64,000 nucleotides of DNA, taken from Cruorifilaria tuberocauda. Taxonomy: Eukaryota > Nematoda > Chromadorea > Rhabditida > Onchocercidae. Positions 1 through 11,500 of this stretch are shown here, piece after piece. Under the pieces are notes generated by a model. It had not been told where the DNA came from and searched no databases. It was given only the letters and a program-made list of their open reading frames with translations. The stretch spans positions 62,001-126,000 of the forward strand of contig JABVXU010000038.1 of assembly GCA_013365365.1 (NCBI GenBank). The letters run 5' to 3'. Each line of letters begins with the position of its first letter. Position 1 is the stretch's first letter. The position numbers and the translations under genes were made by a program.

Positions 1-2652
1 TAAGCAGTAAATTCAAAGCATTTCAACTCATTATCAAGTTCAGAGTTTAATTTAGTTTGTCGTTTAATACTTATGTTATCCTTACCAAAAAGAAATCATT
101 TCTTGAGCACAAATATGGCACCATAATTTGCTCACTACGAACTGAGAGGAGAAATCTTACTATTTCATCTTTATGATATTAGAGACCAAATACAGGAGAC
201 GGGAAACACAGTTCTATACTTTTCACTGAAGCATTTTTATGTGATTTTAAGACGACAAATGGTAAAACTGTTGACAAGCGGAAATGTTGTGATTACAGTA
301 ATAATGTTGGCAATGGTAGCTTACAAATAATATTTTTCTAATAGGAAAAGAATTTTAACGATTTATTTAAGAATTTACATTGGAAGAGAGTAAGGGAAGA
401 ATAAGTAAATGAATCAGCCAAAACGAGCAATTAACTATTTTATTACTCTCAGGAAGGGTGGTAGAATTATTCAGTTTATACACTATAACATACAGATATA
501 AATAAACAAATACGATTATATGATTATAATATACAAATAATACAAATATCATTATATCATATACCATTATTATATTACAATATAAATCTTCTTATATACA
601 AATATAATTATTGTACTGTATCAGTTAATCAGCCAATTAATTAATGAATCTAGTGAGGTCGTTTGGATTGCTGCCTGCAATGAATTCGTTGTTCACTGGA
701 GACAGTTGATAGTTTGGCATAAAATATGTTGTTCATTTGTAAATAAGAATAAAATCGTAATGTATGTCCATGATTATTATCAATAATAAATGAATTTTTG
801 TTGTTAAAAAACATCAAAGAGCTTAACATTAAAAATGTGAGTTTAGCGTTGTTTGGAATTATTGATCAGTTTACAACAAAACAAGTATTGTAAGTAAAAG
901 AGAAGGAGAAGATGTTTTCCCCAGAAATGATTGTAAGAACAGAAATAATGATTTTAAGACTTTAAGTCTTTCATTACTGCTCCCATTCTTTCTTTCTTAT
1001 CGTTTGATCCACAAATTTACTTCGCAAGCTACAAACATTAGAGTATTTCCTGGATAAGCTTCCAAATATTTAAAATATTACTTTTGATATTAACCCAAAT
1101 TAATTGTCTGAATTCGTGCTCAAAGTTTCTTTTATTGTATGACAAATAGGACCAAGAGAATGAAAAAAAAATCGGTGATCAAGTAAATAATGATTAAAAA
1201 CCAAAGTTACGTTATCAATAACAGCTTTTGGTTGCATTCAGTAATTTTTTCATCGAAAGTATTTTGCTCTATTTTTACCTACGTTAACGAAACCTCCGTA
1301 GAACGGAAAAAAGGGCAAACAAACATTGTACATTCGTTATCACCGTGATTCTTAGCATGAATCACAGTGATAAAAATTCTCGTAATGTTGCATACGAGAG
1401 ATCCTCTCTCCTATATTATCAAAGCAGAAGAGAGAACACTATTGATAACAGCAATATAAAACAGGTTGCGTTCTTTTTGTAAAAAAAGTAGACATAAATT
1501 TATAAGTTCATAGCTTTTTTACTTCATAACTAACGTAAACAACATAAATGAACAATATATATTACTTCCTCATATATTATTAATAAGAGATAATAATAAC
1601 CATTTCAAATTGGTTTTTCGAAAGATCCATTAGCTATTCATCATAAAATCAGTATTAATTGATTTTAATTTTAGATAAAATTACTGATCAGGTAATATAA
1701 ACTTCTAACATGTATTATGTTAACAATCATTACATGAATGAATGTAACCGTATTGAAATTATCAGTCAAAAACATATTTTGATTTTTGATATGATAATAA
1801 TGAAATTAGGAAGTTGAAATCGTTGATGTGCAAAAAGAAAGAAAGAATATCATTTACCAGTTTAATTTTTATCCTGCCGAGTACTACTCTGTTTGGTGCA
1901 CAGTTCTGATGTGACAGTATTGATCCATAAATATTGTGATTTCATTGAATCGAATTAAAAATAATGCTTTAAATCAATCAATTTCGACGTTCATTGGTTT
2001 TTTCCCGCGAAGTAATGTAAGCTTATTAAAATTTTATGCTGTTTAATTGTGCGGATCAAATCAGAGCAAAAGTTTTACTGAATATCCAAAATATATGAAA
2101 TGATTTTTAAATCCAATTAACATTCTCTTCATCGAACAATGACGATTTCTTTAATTATATTTATAAAAATATTCGCATCTTTTCAAACAACCAGAATGAA
2201 TAATGTCTGTTTCTAAATTATATTTTACAAAGATTTTCGAAAATTTTGCTGAAGTAAATTAGTGCCTAAATTATATGAATGGCAAACAATTAACAACTAT
2301 TAATTAATACATTTCAACGATAATTTAAGTAATTATCTTCAAATTAGTGATATAATCGTAAATTGTTGGAAAATGTGGTGGGAAATCTTATAATTTTTAT
2401 TATTTTCTCTTTTTTATTTCAAGAAAGAATGAAATTTATGTTATCTCCCGTAAGATTTAAGTGTAATCTCAAAATTTTCGAAAGTCTGATAAGGATTGAG
2501 AAATTGTCTTATTTCCGATAATGAAAATCAGATGGTACAAATTTATCTGCACTAGATTTTCCACTTTTTGCTAGCCCTTATTTCTAAAAGTAATCCTAAA
2601 TGATTTTTAGCATTTGGAGAAATTCGGAAATACTAAAACGGCCGAAAAAGCG
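1..2652. other. intergenic region, no gene seen
   Basis: Very AT-rich sequence with stop codons dense in all frames. The longest open stretch, at 367-567 on the minus strand, is low-complexity Ile/Tyr/Val-rich translation of AT repeats and has no splice context. Apart from a pair of small inverted repeats near 1337-1399 I see nothing functional. It lies downstream of the LURAP-like gene, so its right end should contain that gene's 3' UTR. Confidence 0.6.
1337..1399. repeat. pair of adjacent short inverted repeats
   Basis: Two hairpins follow each other. At 1337-1351 and 1359-1373 two 15-base arms pair at 14 of 15 positions around a 7-base loop. At 1378-1384 and 1393-1399 two 7-base arms pair perfectly around an 8-base loop. 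Such a pair in non-coding DNA may be the end of an old foldback element or a small structured RNA; the sequence does not tell which. Confidence 0.5.
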
Positions 2653-5600
2653 TTAGGACTTTTCATCTTTTAAGAATGAACTTAAACTACCAGCAGAGGA
2701 ACTGCTATAGCTTTCATCTCGAATACCGCTATCAATGCTACCATTGGATATACGAGTATCTGTGATACCAAATATTTGCTTCATAGTTTTTTCTGTTGAT
2801 TGAGTATCCACTGGAAATGGTTTAGTCCGGCATGATGAGGGATAAGTTAAATCTCTTGTCGATATACTATCATTTTCCATCTGCTGCTGATGTAAATGCT
2901 CGCAATGTTGCGACAATCGTGATAATCGATGATGCTAAGCAATTACACAAAACTTGCATAAAGTTATTTAAATAAAGAAAATTTGAACAGAAAGCAATAT
3001 GAAGGGATGTGCTTCTTAATAAATGTAATTGCTTCAAATATAATTATGTCTACTCTCTCCTGAAACTTAAATGAACTAACAAATGTAATTCCTTCTAAAT
3101 CTCTATCAAATTCATTGAAAACAAACAAATTCAAAAGGAAATGAGCAAATATTTAGGGGAAAAAATTAGAATAAGCATTGGAAAACAATACCAATTTCTC
3201 CTTTACTGACATTCGATTGCAACTTCTTGGCGGAATTGGTATACGAAGAACGGAATTTTTGCGAGAAAAGTACTGTTTGTTCTGATTTTCCTTTGGTTCA
3301 TCATCCACGTATAAATTTGTAATCGCTGATACCGAACTATCAAATGTTGCTTTGATCCCATCACTAGACCACCATACCTTAAATTAAAAAAGATGGACGA
3401 TCCGTTTTCAAATATAATAAAATTTGAATAAATGGATTCAGATTTTTTGATTCAAAAATTTTTACAGTTTGAAATATTTTATGAATTTTTCATTTTCGAA
3501 TAAATCCCTTTTCTCCGATTAATAACAAAATTAATTTTGAAAATTATTTTATCTATTACTTTCGACTCTTTGCTCATTTTATCTTTTTATTCGCCAATTT
3601 AAAAAGAAATAATAAATATCTAGTTTGATTTTTCGAAGCTTGATTTTTTATGTATGCAAACCTTATCATCATCATTTTCCTCCTTTAATGAATTCAAAGA
3701 TAATTGACTGCAGCCATTTAATTGGCTTCTGGATTTCAGTTCCTGAATAGAATCTCCAAGTGCTAATAATTGTTGAAGCAGACGAACATCATTTTCCATC
3801 AGTGAGATCTATTAAAAGTTACAGTAAGATTAATAAGTAATGATAAAGAATAGAAATTTTGAATCACTAAATGGGATTTACATTTAATTTAATTATTCAT
3901 TACATTCAATATGATTAAGTTTTATTTCATCTTCCTACATTTTCCATTAAATTGGCCAAAATGCTTAATTGCAAGATAAATATTAACATCGATATGCTTT
4001 ATTTGCTCTATAAAAATAGTAATAATAATAATGATAGTAATGCAGCAAAATGTCAATTTTACAAACTTGATTGAGTTTAACTTATCTTGATGCAATTTTT
4101 TCCATTCATATTCTAAAATCTAAGAACATTTTTGGCACATTGTCCGTTTTTTATTTGTCTTTATAGAGAAATAATCATATCAAATATATTTTTTAATTGA
4201 AATGGACATGCAGAACAAAATTCAAGTCTAAGTTACCCATATATTTGAAGAGAGACAATGAATTATTTCAATCATATAGGCATGAATAAACAATAAGAGG
4301 GAATGGGATCATTCTTCTCATGTTTACGTCTGTAAACATTGCCGAATGGAATGCATGTTTGGATCGGTGATATAAATGAAGCGGAAATGAGAGAAGAACT
4401 GATCTCTGTTGACAATACTTCAGAGTAATACTTCTACTCATAGCGACACAATTGTGATTCATTAGATGCATATCAGAAATGCTTCTAAATATCCATCTTT
4501 AATAGTTTAATTCGAGGAACTTAAATTCATTTTTACGGGTATTTCTACATTATCGTCATTTTTGTTATAATTGCAAAGCAATTTTGAGTGCAAAACATCG
4601 TTTACTGGAACTGTCCAATATTAAAACAAGAGTGTACTGTAAAACACAAGAGTGTATGTACGGATTGATTAAAATTGCAAATAAATTACAAAGAAAGTTA
4701 AAAAAGAAATAAAAGACAAGAGGCTTTGTCATTCATCTCGAACGGAAGCATTATTTAAAGTTAGACCATCCTTCACTTACACTTTAGTATTTAAATTATT
4801 GTTGAAGTTTTGGGAGTTTGTTCGGCTGATTTTACGAATTTGTGATTGTTGAAGGATTTGCAAACTTTTCGATCAAGATTTCTCGGACAATTGTGTAATT
4901 TTCAGATACGATATCACATCCATTTACTGCCCTAGGCTGGCGGTCATTTGACTGACATTTTGGAATTGCTTTGATTGAGCTCCTTGATTGGTTTCATTTA
5001 GTATCCCTCGCATGCGTTGAATTGCTCTATCAGCATCCCTTTTACTTCTGGCTAGGCTAGAATTAGTAACGTCTCCTTACCTTTGTTTATCAAACTCAGA
5101 ATTCCTTGGTCGTCTTCTGTCATTGCGATATATTCTTTTGGGGGAGCTTTTCTCAAGTAGTTTATCGCTGATAGCTTCCAATGTCTCGACATATAATTGA
5201 GTTCGTGCATCTCATCTTCGACTATCCTTTTTCTTTGTTCGTGCCATTCTTGTCGATTCTCGCCTTCCGTTATATTTTGATCAATAGTTTTCGAATCCTT
5301 TACTTCGTTAAGAACTTCATGATCTTCCCCTTCCTTGGGGTGGTACTCGCTAACAAAACTCTAAAAGACATTCCCGGCTCATAGCACCAAAAAATTTTGT
5401 CGGAAAAGTAGAGATAGCTGGTTTTGTTGCGTTTGCATGTAATAGATTAATAATGATCGAAATAGTCATGAATTCAATACTCTGAAAATTTTAATATTTC
5501 GAAGGTCCTATAATGGAAAGATGGGAGGATTTTATCATCTCTAGACTTTATTTATACTGTTTTGTGCCTGTTATGAAGATCATGAAAATCCAACAATTTT

Positions 5601-8590
5601 TATAATTTTTGTTTCACATCAATTTCCCTGTATCAGTTCTGTATTATTTTGCTAAACTCGCCAAAGTTTATATGCGAATGGTAATACCTGAAACTATATT
5701 ATTATTGTACTCTTGCATATCAAAAGCTTATAAAGCGGATTCTCTCGACTAAACGATCTCTGTTAATGAAAGCAAGTAAACTGTACGATATTCTGGCATA
5801 TTCATATTATGATGAAATTGTTGAAATGATTGCAACATTCTGTTCTTTGCGATTAATTTTACTACGGAATTTAAAAAGAAAAAAGTACGGCTGTCGATAC
5901 TAGCTTAGCTGACTTATGTAATACGGTGTCCGAAGTAAAGCTTATTTGATCTAACAGTAGTTATTTCCTGTCCATTTCGATCAATGTCGATGTATCACAT
6001 ACAAACGCAACAAAACCAACTGTCTCTACTTTTAGTATTTTTGATGCTTAGTTATTTCATTGCACTTTATTTATTTGCTGATAGGATCGATGTAAGTGCA
6101 TTTCCTGAGCACTAAGAAATGTCCAAAGAATGTTATGTAGTGATTTTATTCAAATATAATAAAGAAACGATACCGAAAACCAAGAAATTCTCTTGAATTC
6201 CTAAGAAATTTTTATGAAAATTTGATGAAAATTTTCCTATAAGTTTAATTGCTAAATGAAAAGTAAATTTTCAAATCGTTCTACGAATTTTCTACGTTTG
6301 AAATTAAGTTTTAGCCAAAATTCCGTAATTATGAGATTTTAAAAGATTTTTTAAAATCAAAATCCGTAACAAATTGATGCTTAAGTAAGCGAACTAATCA
6401 AATATATTATTCTTCAAGACATATCCAAGGAAATACCACTATGTCAGATGTCTTCTAACTGCCTACTTCTGTTCGGATCGCCTAGCGGTTAATGGTCATT
6501 TATAAGCATAAAATTCACCATAAAACCCTTAGTAGTTCACTTCTGTCCTGCTTCCACCGGTAGTTTCCTATTTCATATTTCATAAATGATTAATCTGTGG
6601 TAATTATAACCATAACCTTGAACAGAGACGGTCACTGTTTATTTTGTAAATATTATCGCCTACCTAAATATTATATAAAAGCGATTAATAAGTGTAAACA
6701 TTATATGAATAAAGCATATAGACAGTACCGAAACACTTTCAAAAATTAAAATAATTCTAAAGGTTAACTTGACGGGATTTACGAGTATATCAGTGAATTA
6801 CAAAGTAAATCAATCAAACTATTTGCAAATCTTTGTATTTGTCTTCAGATTAAAATCTTTCGGCAATATTTAAGGGCAAATTAAAGCAGCTAACTACTTT
6901 CAAAATTAGCACAACTGTCTCTCAAAAGAAAATTAAATAAAGGAAGCTTTCAGATAAGGTAATTAATCTATCAATAACAGTAAATTGTATTTGAAAAAAT
7001 CCTCAGTCTTTTTTCTTTTCACCTAGAGGCTTGAGATTTCGCTAAAATTCAAACCTGTCTTACAAGAAATCTAACAGATTATTAGAAATATTGAATCTCA
7101 AATTTACTGCAAATAAATAAATTCCAACACATTCAATGAATATTTTTTGGCACCTCGACATTATTAATTATTTTGCATGAAACTACGCTTACCTTTTCTT
7201 TCAGTACCACCCAAACTTAGAGCTTCTAGCAATTTGCAACACATACAAAATTCATTAATAAAGAAAAATTTTCTCTTCCATCATCTTTTCATCTTGCCTG
7301 TCTTACCTTACAATTTTTTATCATTTTCCAGCAGAACAGGTGCATTAATTTTCCAAAAATAAAAATCTTCAAAATTCTTGAAATATCTTCGAACAAAAAG
7401 AAAAATGCTCTTTTAACGTATATTTGCCAGTTTTCGGACTTCTTCAGACAGAACTTATTTCTTAATTTAACAAAATCGAGAGAAATAGCCAGAACAAGGC
7501 AGTATCAGCACCCGTCATGTATTTACCAGACATTAAGAGTTGTTTTTGCATGAATTAAAAAGGGAAATTCCATTTGATCTTCAGGCATACATGTGATGTC
7601 ATATTTTTTAATATAGCACTAAATCTCTGGTATTATTGATCAATACAGAAAGTTTCTTAAAAGATGCATACGGTTCGAAAATCTAAAAATTGATCGATGG
7701 AAAGTCTGTAAACAGTTTCTTTGACATATTTGTTCAATGTAAAATATTCTTCATAAATGCTTCGTAACAAAATTAACAGCGAAAGATGAAATTTTACAAA
7801 TATGATGGTTCCATCATTCAAAATTTCTATTTTTACTGGGAGAAAAATTCAAAAGATTCTTGAAATCATGAAATACTTCAAATCTTACCATTTTTTCGCG
7901 CAAGAGGTCGAAATTCCTTTGAACAGTCCGGTTAGAATCATTGTAATCATTAGCCCTGTTGATAGTTGTCCCCGTCTCTGATTCTAGCTTCTTTACTGAT
8001 GATATTGGTGTTGAGGATTGTGATGCAACATTTGTTGAAGCAGTAGTGAAGAATAAGCATGAAGGTGACGGTAAATGAGGGTTGCTATTATCATGCGGAA
8101 AATTCGGTGTTACTGATGTATATTTCCCGCTCCTTTGGTGCCATGCATCGGCGATTAATGAAGATTTTACTAAATTTGCTTCCGATACGGAGGATATAAC
8201 CTCCATGGAAAAAACCTCTGTGGATCCAAAACGAGAAACATCGGTTATGGGAGAAGTGCTCGATGCGAGATAAAACATTCTTTTTCCTGAGCAAAAAGGG
8301 ATTGTTTCTGATTTAATGGAAGAAAGCGGAACATTTTCAGAACGCACGGAAAATGCTATGTTGTTACCGTAAGATGGAGAAATTTTCGATCCTCTTAGCA
8401 TAAGATCGGAATCAGAGTTGGCAAATGGATGAGGTATTTCGTCATCCAAATTGCAAAAACTTTTCGTCTTTTTACAACGCTCCAAGCGCTTCAAACGATT
8501 GGCGCAAAATCGCCGATAATCTGCCAAATTATCGTCCATTTTAATTTTATCCTGCAATTTGATAGCAGCATTGAAACTTTTACCAACCAT
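2653..8590 (-). CDS. LURAP1/FAM89 (LRAP25)-like leucine repeat adaptor protein
   Basis: Four exons on the minus strand: 8590-7889, 3808-3662, 3377-3192 and 2934-2653 (TAA stop); all junctions are phase 0, giving about 438 residues. The family signature spans the exon 1/2 junction. The end of exon 1 (LLREKM) joins ISLMENDVRLLQQLLALGDS and then IQELKS, matching the L-R-x-x-M-x-x-L-x-x-x-D-x-x-L-L-x-Q-L...SIQ-x-x-K core of vertebrate LURAP1 and FAM89B/LRAP25. In vertebrates those proteins tether MRCK or LIMK1 and influence actomyosin at the cell edge; a similar adaptor role here is inference. The 225 N-terminal residues are Ser/Thr-rich and probably disordered, and the C-terminus is Ser-rich with a DSGIRDES motif. 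The start is the first in-frame ATG (8590). The frame stays open to a stop at 8651, so an upstream exon is possible. Intron 1 is about 4.1 kb and holds a transposon relic. Confidence 0.75.
4927..5392 (-). mobile_element. decayed retrotransposon gag-like fragment
   Basis: On the minus strand an 88-codon open frame (5318-5052) encodes a charged, helix-prone peptide including EWHEQRKRIVEDEMHELNYM and, further on, KAPPKEYIAMTEDDQGILSL. A second frame (about 5060-4927) carries LARSKRDADRAIQRMRGIL before a stop. The two overlap in different frames, as in a frameshifted pseudogene. Upstream, at about 5370-5392, is a sequence resembling a tRNA primer-binding site (reading TTTGGTGCTATGAGCCGGG), next to the inverted-repeat block. 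The arrangement LTR-like block, PBS-like sequence, gag-like frame is what a degraded LTR retrotransposon, perhaps BEL/Pao type, would leave. No pol, protease or integrase is present. The family assignment is inference. Confidence 0.4.
5393..6037. repeat. about 645-bp block bounded by long imperfect inverted repeats (LTR or foldback element)
   Basis: About 60 bases at 5393-5465 reappear in inverted orientation at 5970-6037. The best-conserved core reads gttttgttgcgtttgcatgt near 5420 and has its complement near 6000. A flanking GTAGAGA-type stretch and a GATCGAAAT stretch are also mirrored. The left edge begins TGTCGG and abuts the PBS-like and gag-like sequence. The block is therefore either a solo-like LTR with internal palindromy or a separate foldback/MITE insertion. 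It lies inside intron 1 of the LURAP-like gene. Confidence 0.5.
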
Positions 8591-8599
8591 TATTTCTTG

Positions 8600-11500
8600 T
8601 ACCAAAATATACGGCGAAAAAAGATGGATGCCGTCAAACTTCAAGGGGTATTAAATTGAAAGAAGAATTTGAATAAATAACAAAGAGGGCATTTAATAAT
8701 TCAAGTGGTTATCGAGGAATATTAGATTTACCGTCTCCCTGATTGTTAAATTTTTCCTTAAATAATAACTTGGATATTCCATGCCACTTACTTTTTCAAT
8801 TCCTGCTCAACATTCAATTGCCTTTCAAATATACATTGAGGCTACTTACTCAATTCCGAAAACTTGATCAAAAAGTTCAATAAAACTGAAATAGAATGGA
8901 ACCAAGTGACTAACTTAATACGGAATTTCCTTCAATCATAGCTTTATGCTCACAGCTGAGGTAACGAAATTTCGAATGAAGAAAAAGGTCAAAAATTGGA
9001 TTGAAAAGGTTGAAGGAAAAGGAGAAAATATTAAAAAAGCACAGAATAACCGGTCTAAAACAAGTTGGCAATTCTTCAATGAGTTATTGAGAAATAACGA
9101 GAATGAAATATAAAGCTGCTCACAGTGAACAATAAGGCATTTCAATTGTTTAAATTTTGATTCGAAAAAAAGAAATATTTAATTTGCCATTAATTAAAAA
9201 TCTGAATATTTCGACAGCTAATGAACCGATTTCACTCTTCTCTTTCTCATCATTTCCACCTTTTTTTAATACAAGTACTTTCAGCAATGTATTCATTGTA
9301 TTTGTACAAAATTAAAAAAGTAAAATTTCATTTTGTATTCCGATTTCATACTTTTCCTTAATTCATTTCTTCTAATTTCACTTTGAAATTATTTGAAAAT
9401 TCGCTCCGATTTTACAATCTAAGAATTTGAAGTTGGACAAGGATAATGAATGAAAAACTTAAGGTAAAGGTGTAACAATAGTAAATTATTTGAATATCAC
9501 GGATAGACTTAAAATGAAATGTGCAACAATGAATGGAAATATGCATATTTTCTCGTCAAGCAATAACATGAAATCAATGATCGAATGACGACTGATACAA
9601 TGAGAAATAATAATGATAAATGTTATTAATCCCTATCCCATCTTTAATTTTCCTGTCCTTTGCCTATTTCACATTTCAAAAAGCCATCCATTTACTAATT
9701 CACTCCTCCTAAAAATTAGACAAAATATTTTCATAGAGCGGAGATTCAAACTATTCCATTAATTTCATTCATCCGTTTGTCATTAATCTTAATAAATTAC
9801 TCAATAATTATGAACCTTAATTACTGCTTTCTTTGCAAAAAAGATGAAAGAAATATCATGCATGTATGATAAATACAGCATTACAAATATATCATAGTTA
9901 TTATCACATTAAATGAAGAAAAATTTTACCGCTTTAAAATAAGCTTCTAATCAGAAATGATGAAAGTAGAAAGTAGAAATAAAAAGACGTTTAGTAGAAA
10001 CGAGAGAGATTTATTTCCCATCAAACGGGTTTCTTCAAGGGAAGGGAAAATCAAAATGGTTTCAATAAAATGGTTCATCACTTGTATAATGATGAAACCT
10101 GATGTCCACGACAAAATTTCTATTGATATTTATCAATGGTCTCACAACTACATGCATGCAATGTTTATATGTCTCTCGTATTCCATAAATGAATTATTTC
10201 TGACAAATGGATTAATTAAACCTTTTCACTTACATCGTTACTAGTGCAAATTAAATTAAATTAATATTTTGTGATCCCAAATTTCTTTTATATTTTCCTG
10301 CAGGGTATGCTTGTTTTTTCCTTTCTGTCCTTTTTTTTACTTCAAACATAAAATGAACATATGTAATAAATAATAGATACGATGAAGAATTTTAAATCAA
10401 TCAGCTCAGTTGGTTTTCATTCTTTCATTTTTTTCTTGAAAAATAGCAATCTTCAACAGTTACCCTTTAAGCAAAACTGAACGAGGTAATTCAGCTCAAA
10501 TTTAATGATGAATGTACATGTAACATCATTGAATTAGTACTTTAATTAATAATGATTAAATTCAAGAAAGCAATTCTTTACCGCATAACAATGATTAATT
10601 ATTGCTGCCATAATAAATTACTTAGTTCTATAAGGAATATTATAATTCATAGTGCTTGAGTTTATTTTAGCTTTCATTTTTTTCATATTTATAACTATGA
10701 GAATAATTGATAGCTAGAAGTTAAACTTTCTTTCCTGAATTCTCACCTTTTTCTTAATCTGAGGTGGATTTTTTCAAACTTTATCAGCTTTCCTATCAAA
10801 ATATTTGCAGAATTACTGAAAGATAGGAAATAATCTTATCTTACACTATCAAAAATGGTTTTAATGTAACAATACAACACAAGAAAAACTTTCTCAAAAA
10901 TACTCAAAAGAACAATTTCAGCAATATATAAATCTAAAAAATGAAGACTGAAATTGACTCGGACGGATCATTTGCTGAAAATAGAATGCCAGAAAGAAAT
11001 GAAGAATAGGTAGATGATTATTATACATTACTTTTTGGAACAGAAAATATGCCAATAAAATTATTGAATGAACAAATACCTAAGTAATGAAGGACTTGTC
11101 GTTCAAACTGGAAGTTACAATTTGATGTTACCACACTAATAAAAAAGTGATTGTTCACTTAACTTCTGACCTCTAGCAGTTTAAATCCTTTCAAAGAAAG
11201 GAGGGTATAAATAATAAGACATCTACGCGCATAAAAGAGAATGGAAAAGTCTGCATTTTGAAATGTAAAACATAAAGTAATATTGGCAGTAAAGCATACT
11301 CTCTGCTTCCAGCAATAATGGAGTAATATCAAATTATTTATTAAGTAACCTATCTTATTCCATCAGATAATTTGGAGGGAAACAACAGAAAGAATTGGAT
11401 TGTTTTGTGAATAAATGAATGCGCTTTGAAGAGAATAAGAATTAAGCATTTTATGCGATAAATTTTAGAAATTTCAAATATCAAAAAGTCTGACTAATTA

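Noticed and set aside
367..567. 66-codon minus-strand open frame rich in Ile, Tyr and Val
   Set aside because: Translation of near-pure AT sequence; low complexity and no context.
6470..6560. tRNA-like start (A-box-like CTAGCGGTTAATGG)
   Set aside because: No B box or T-arm follows and no cloverleaf can be drawn.
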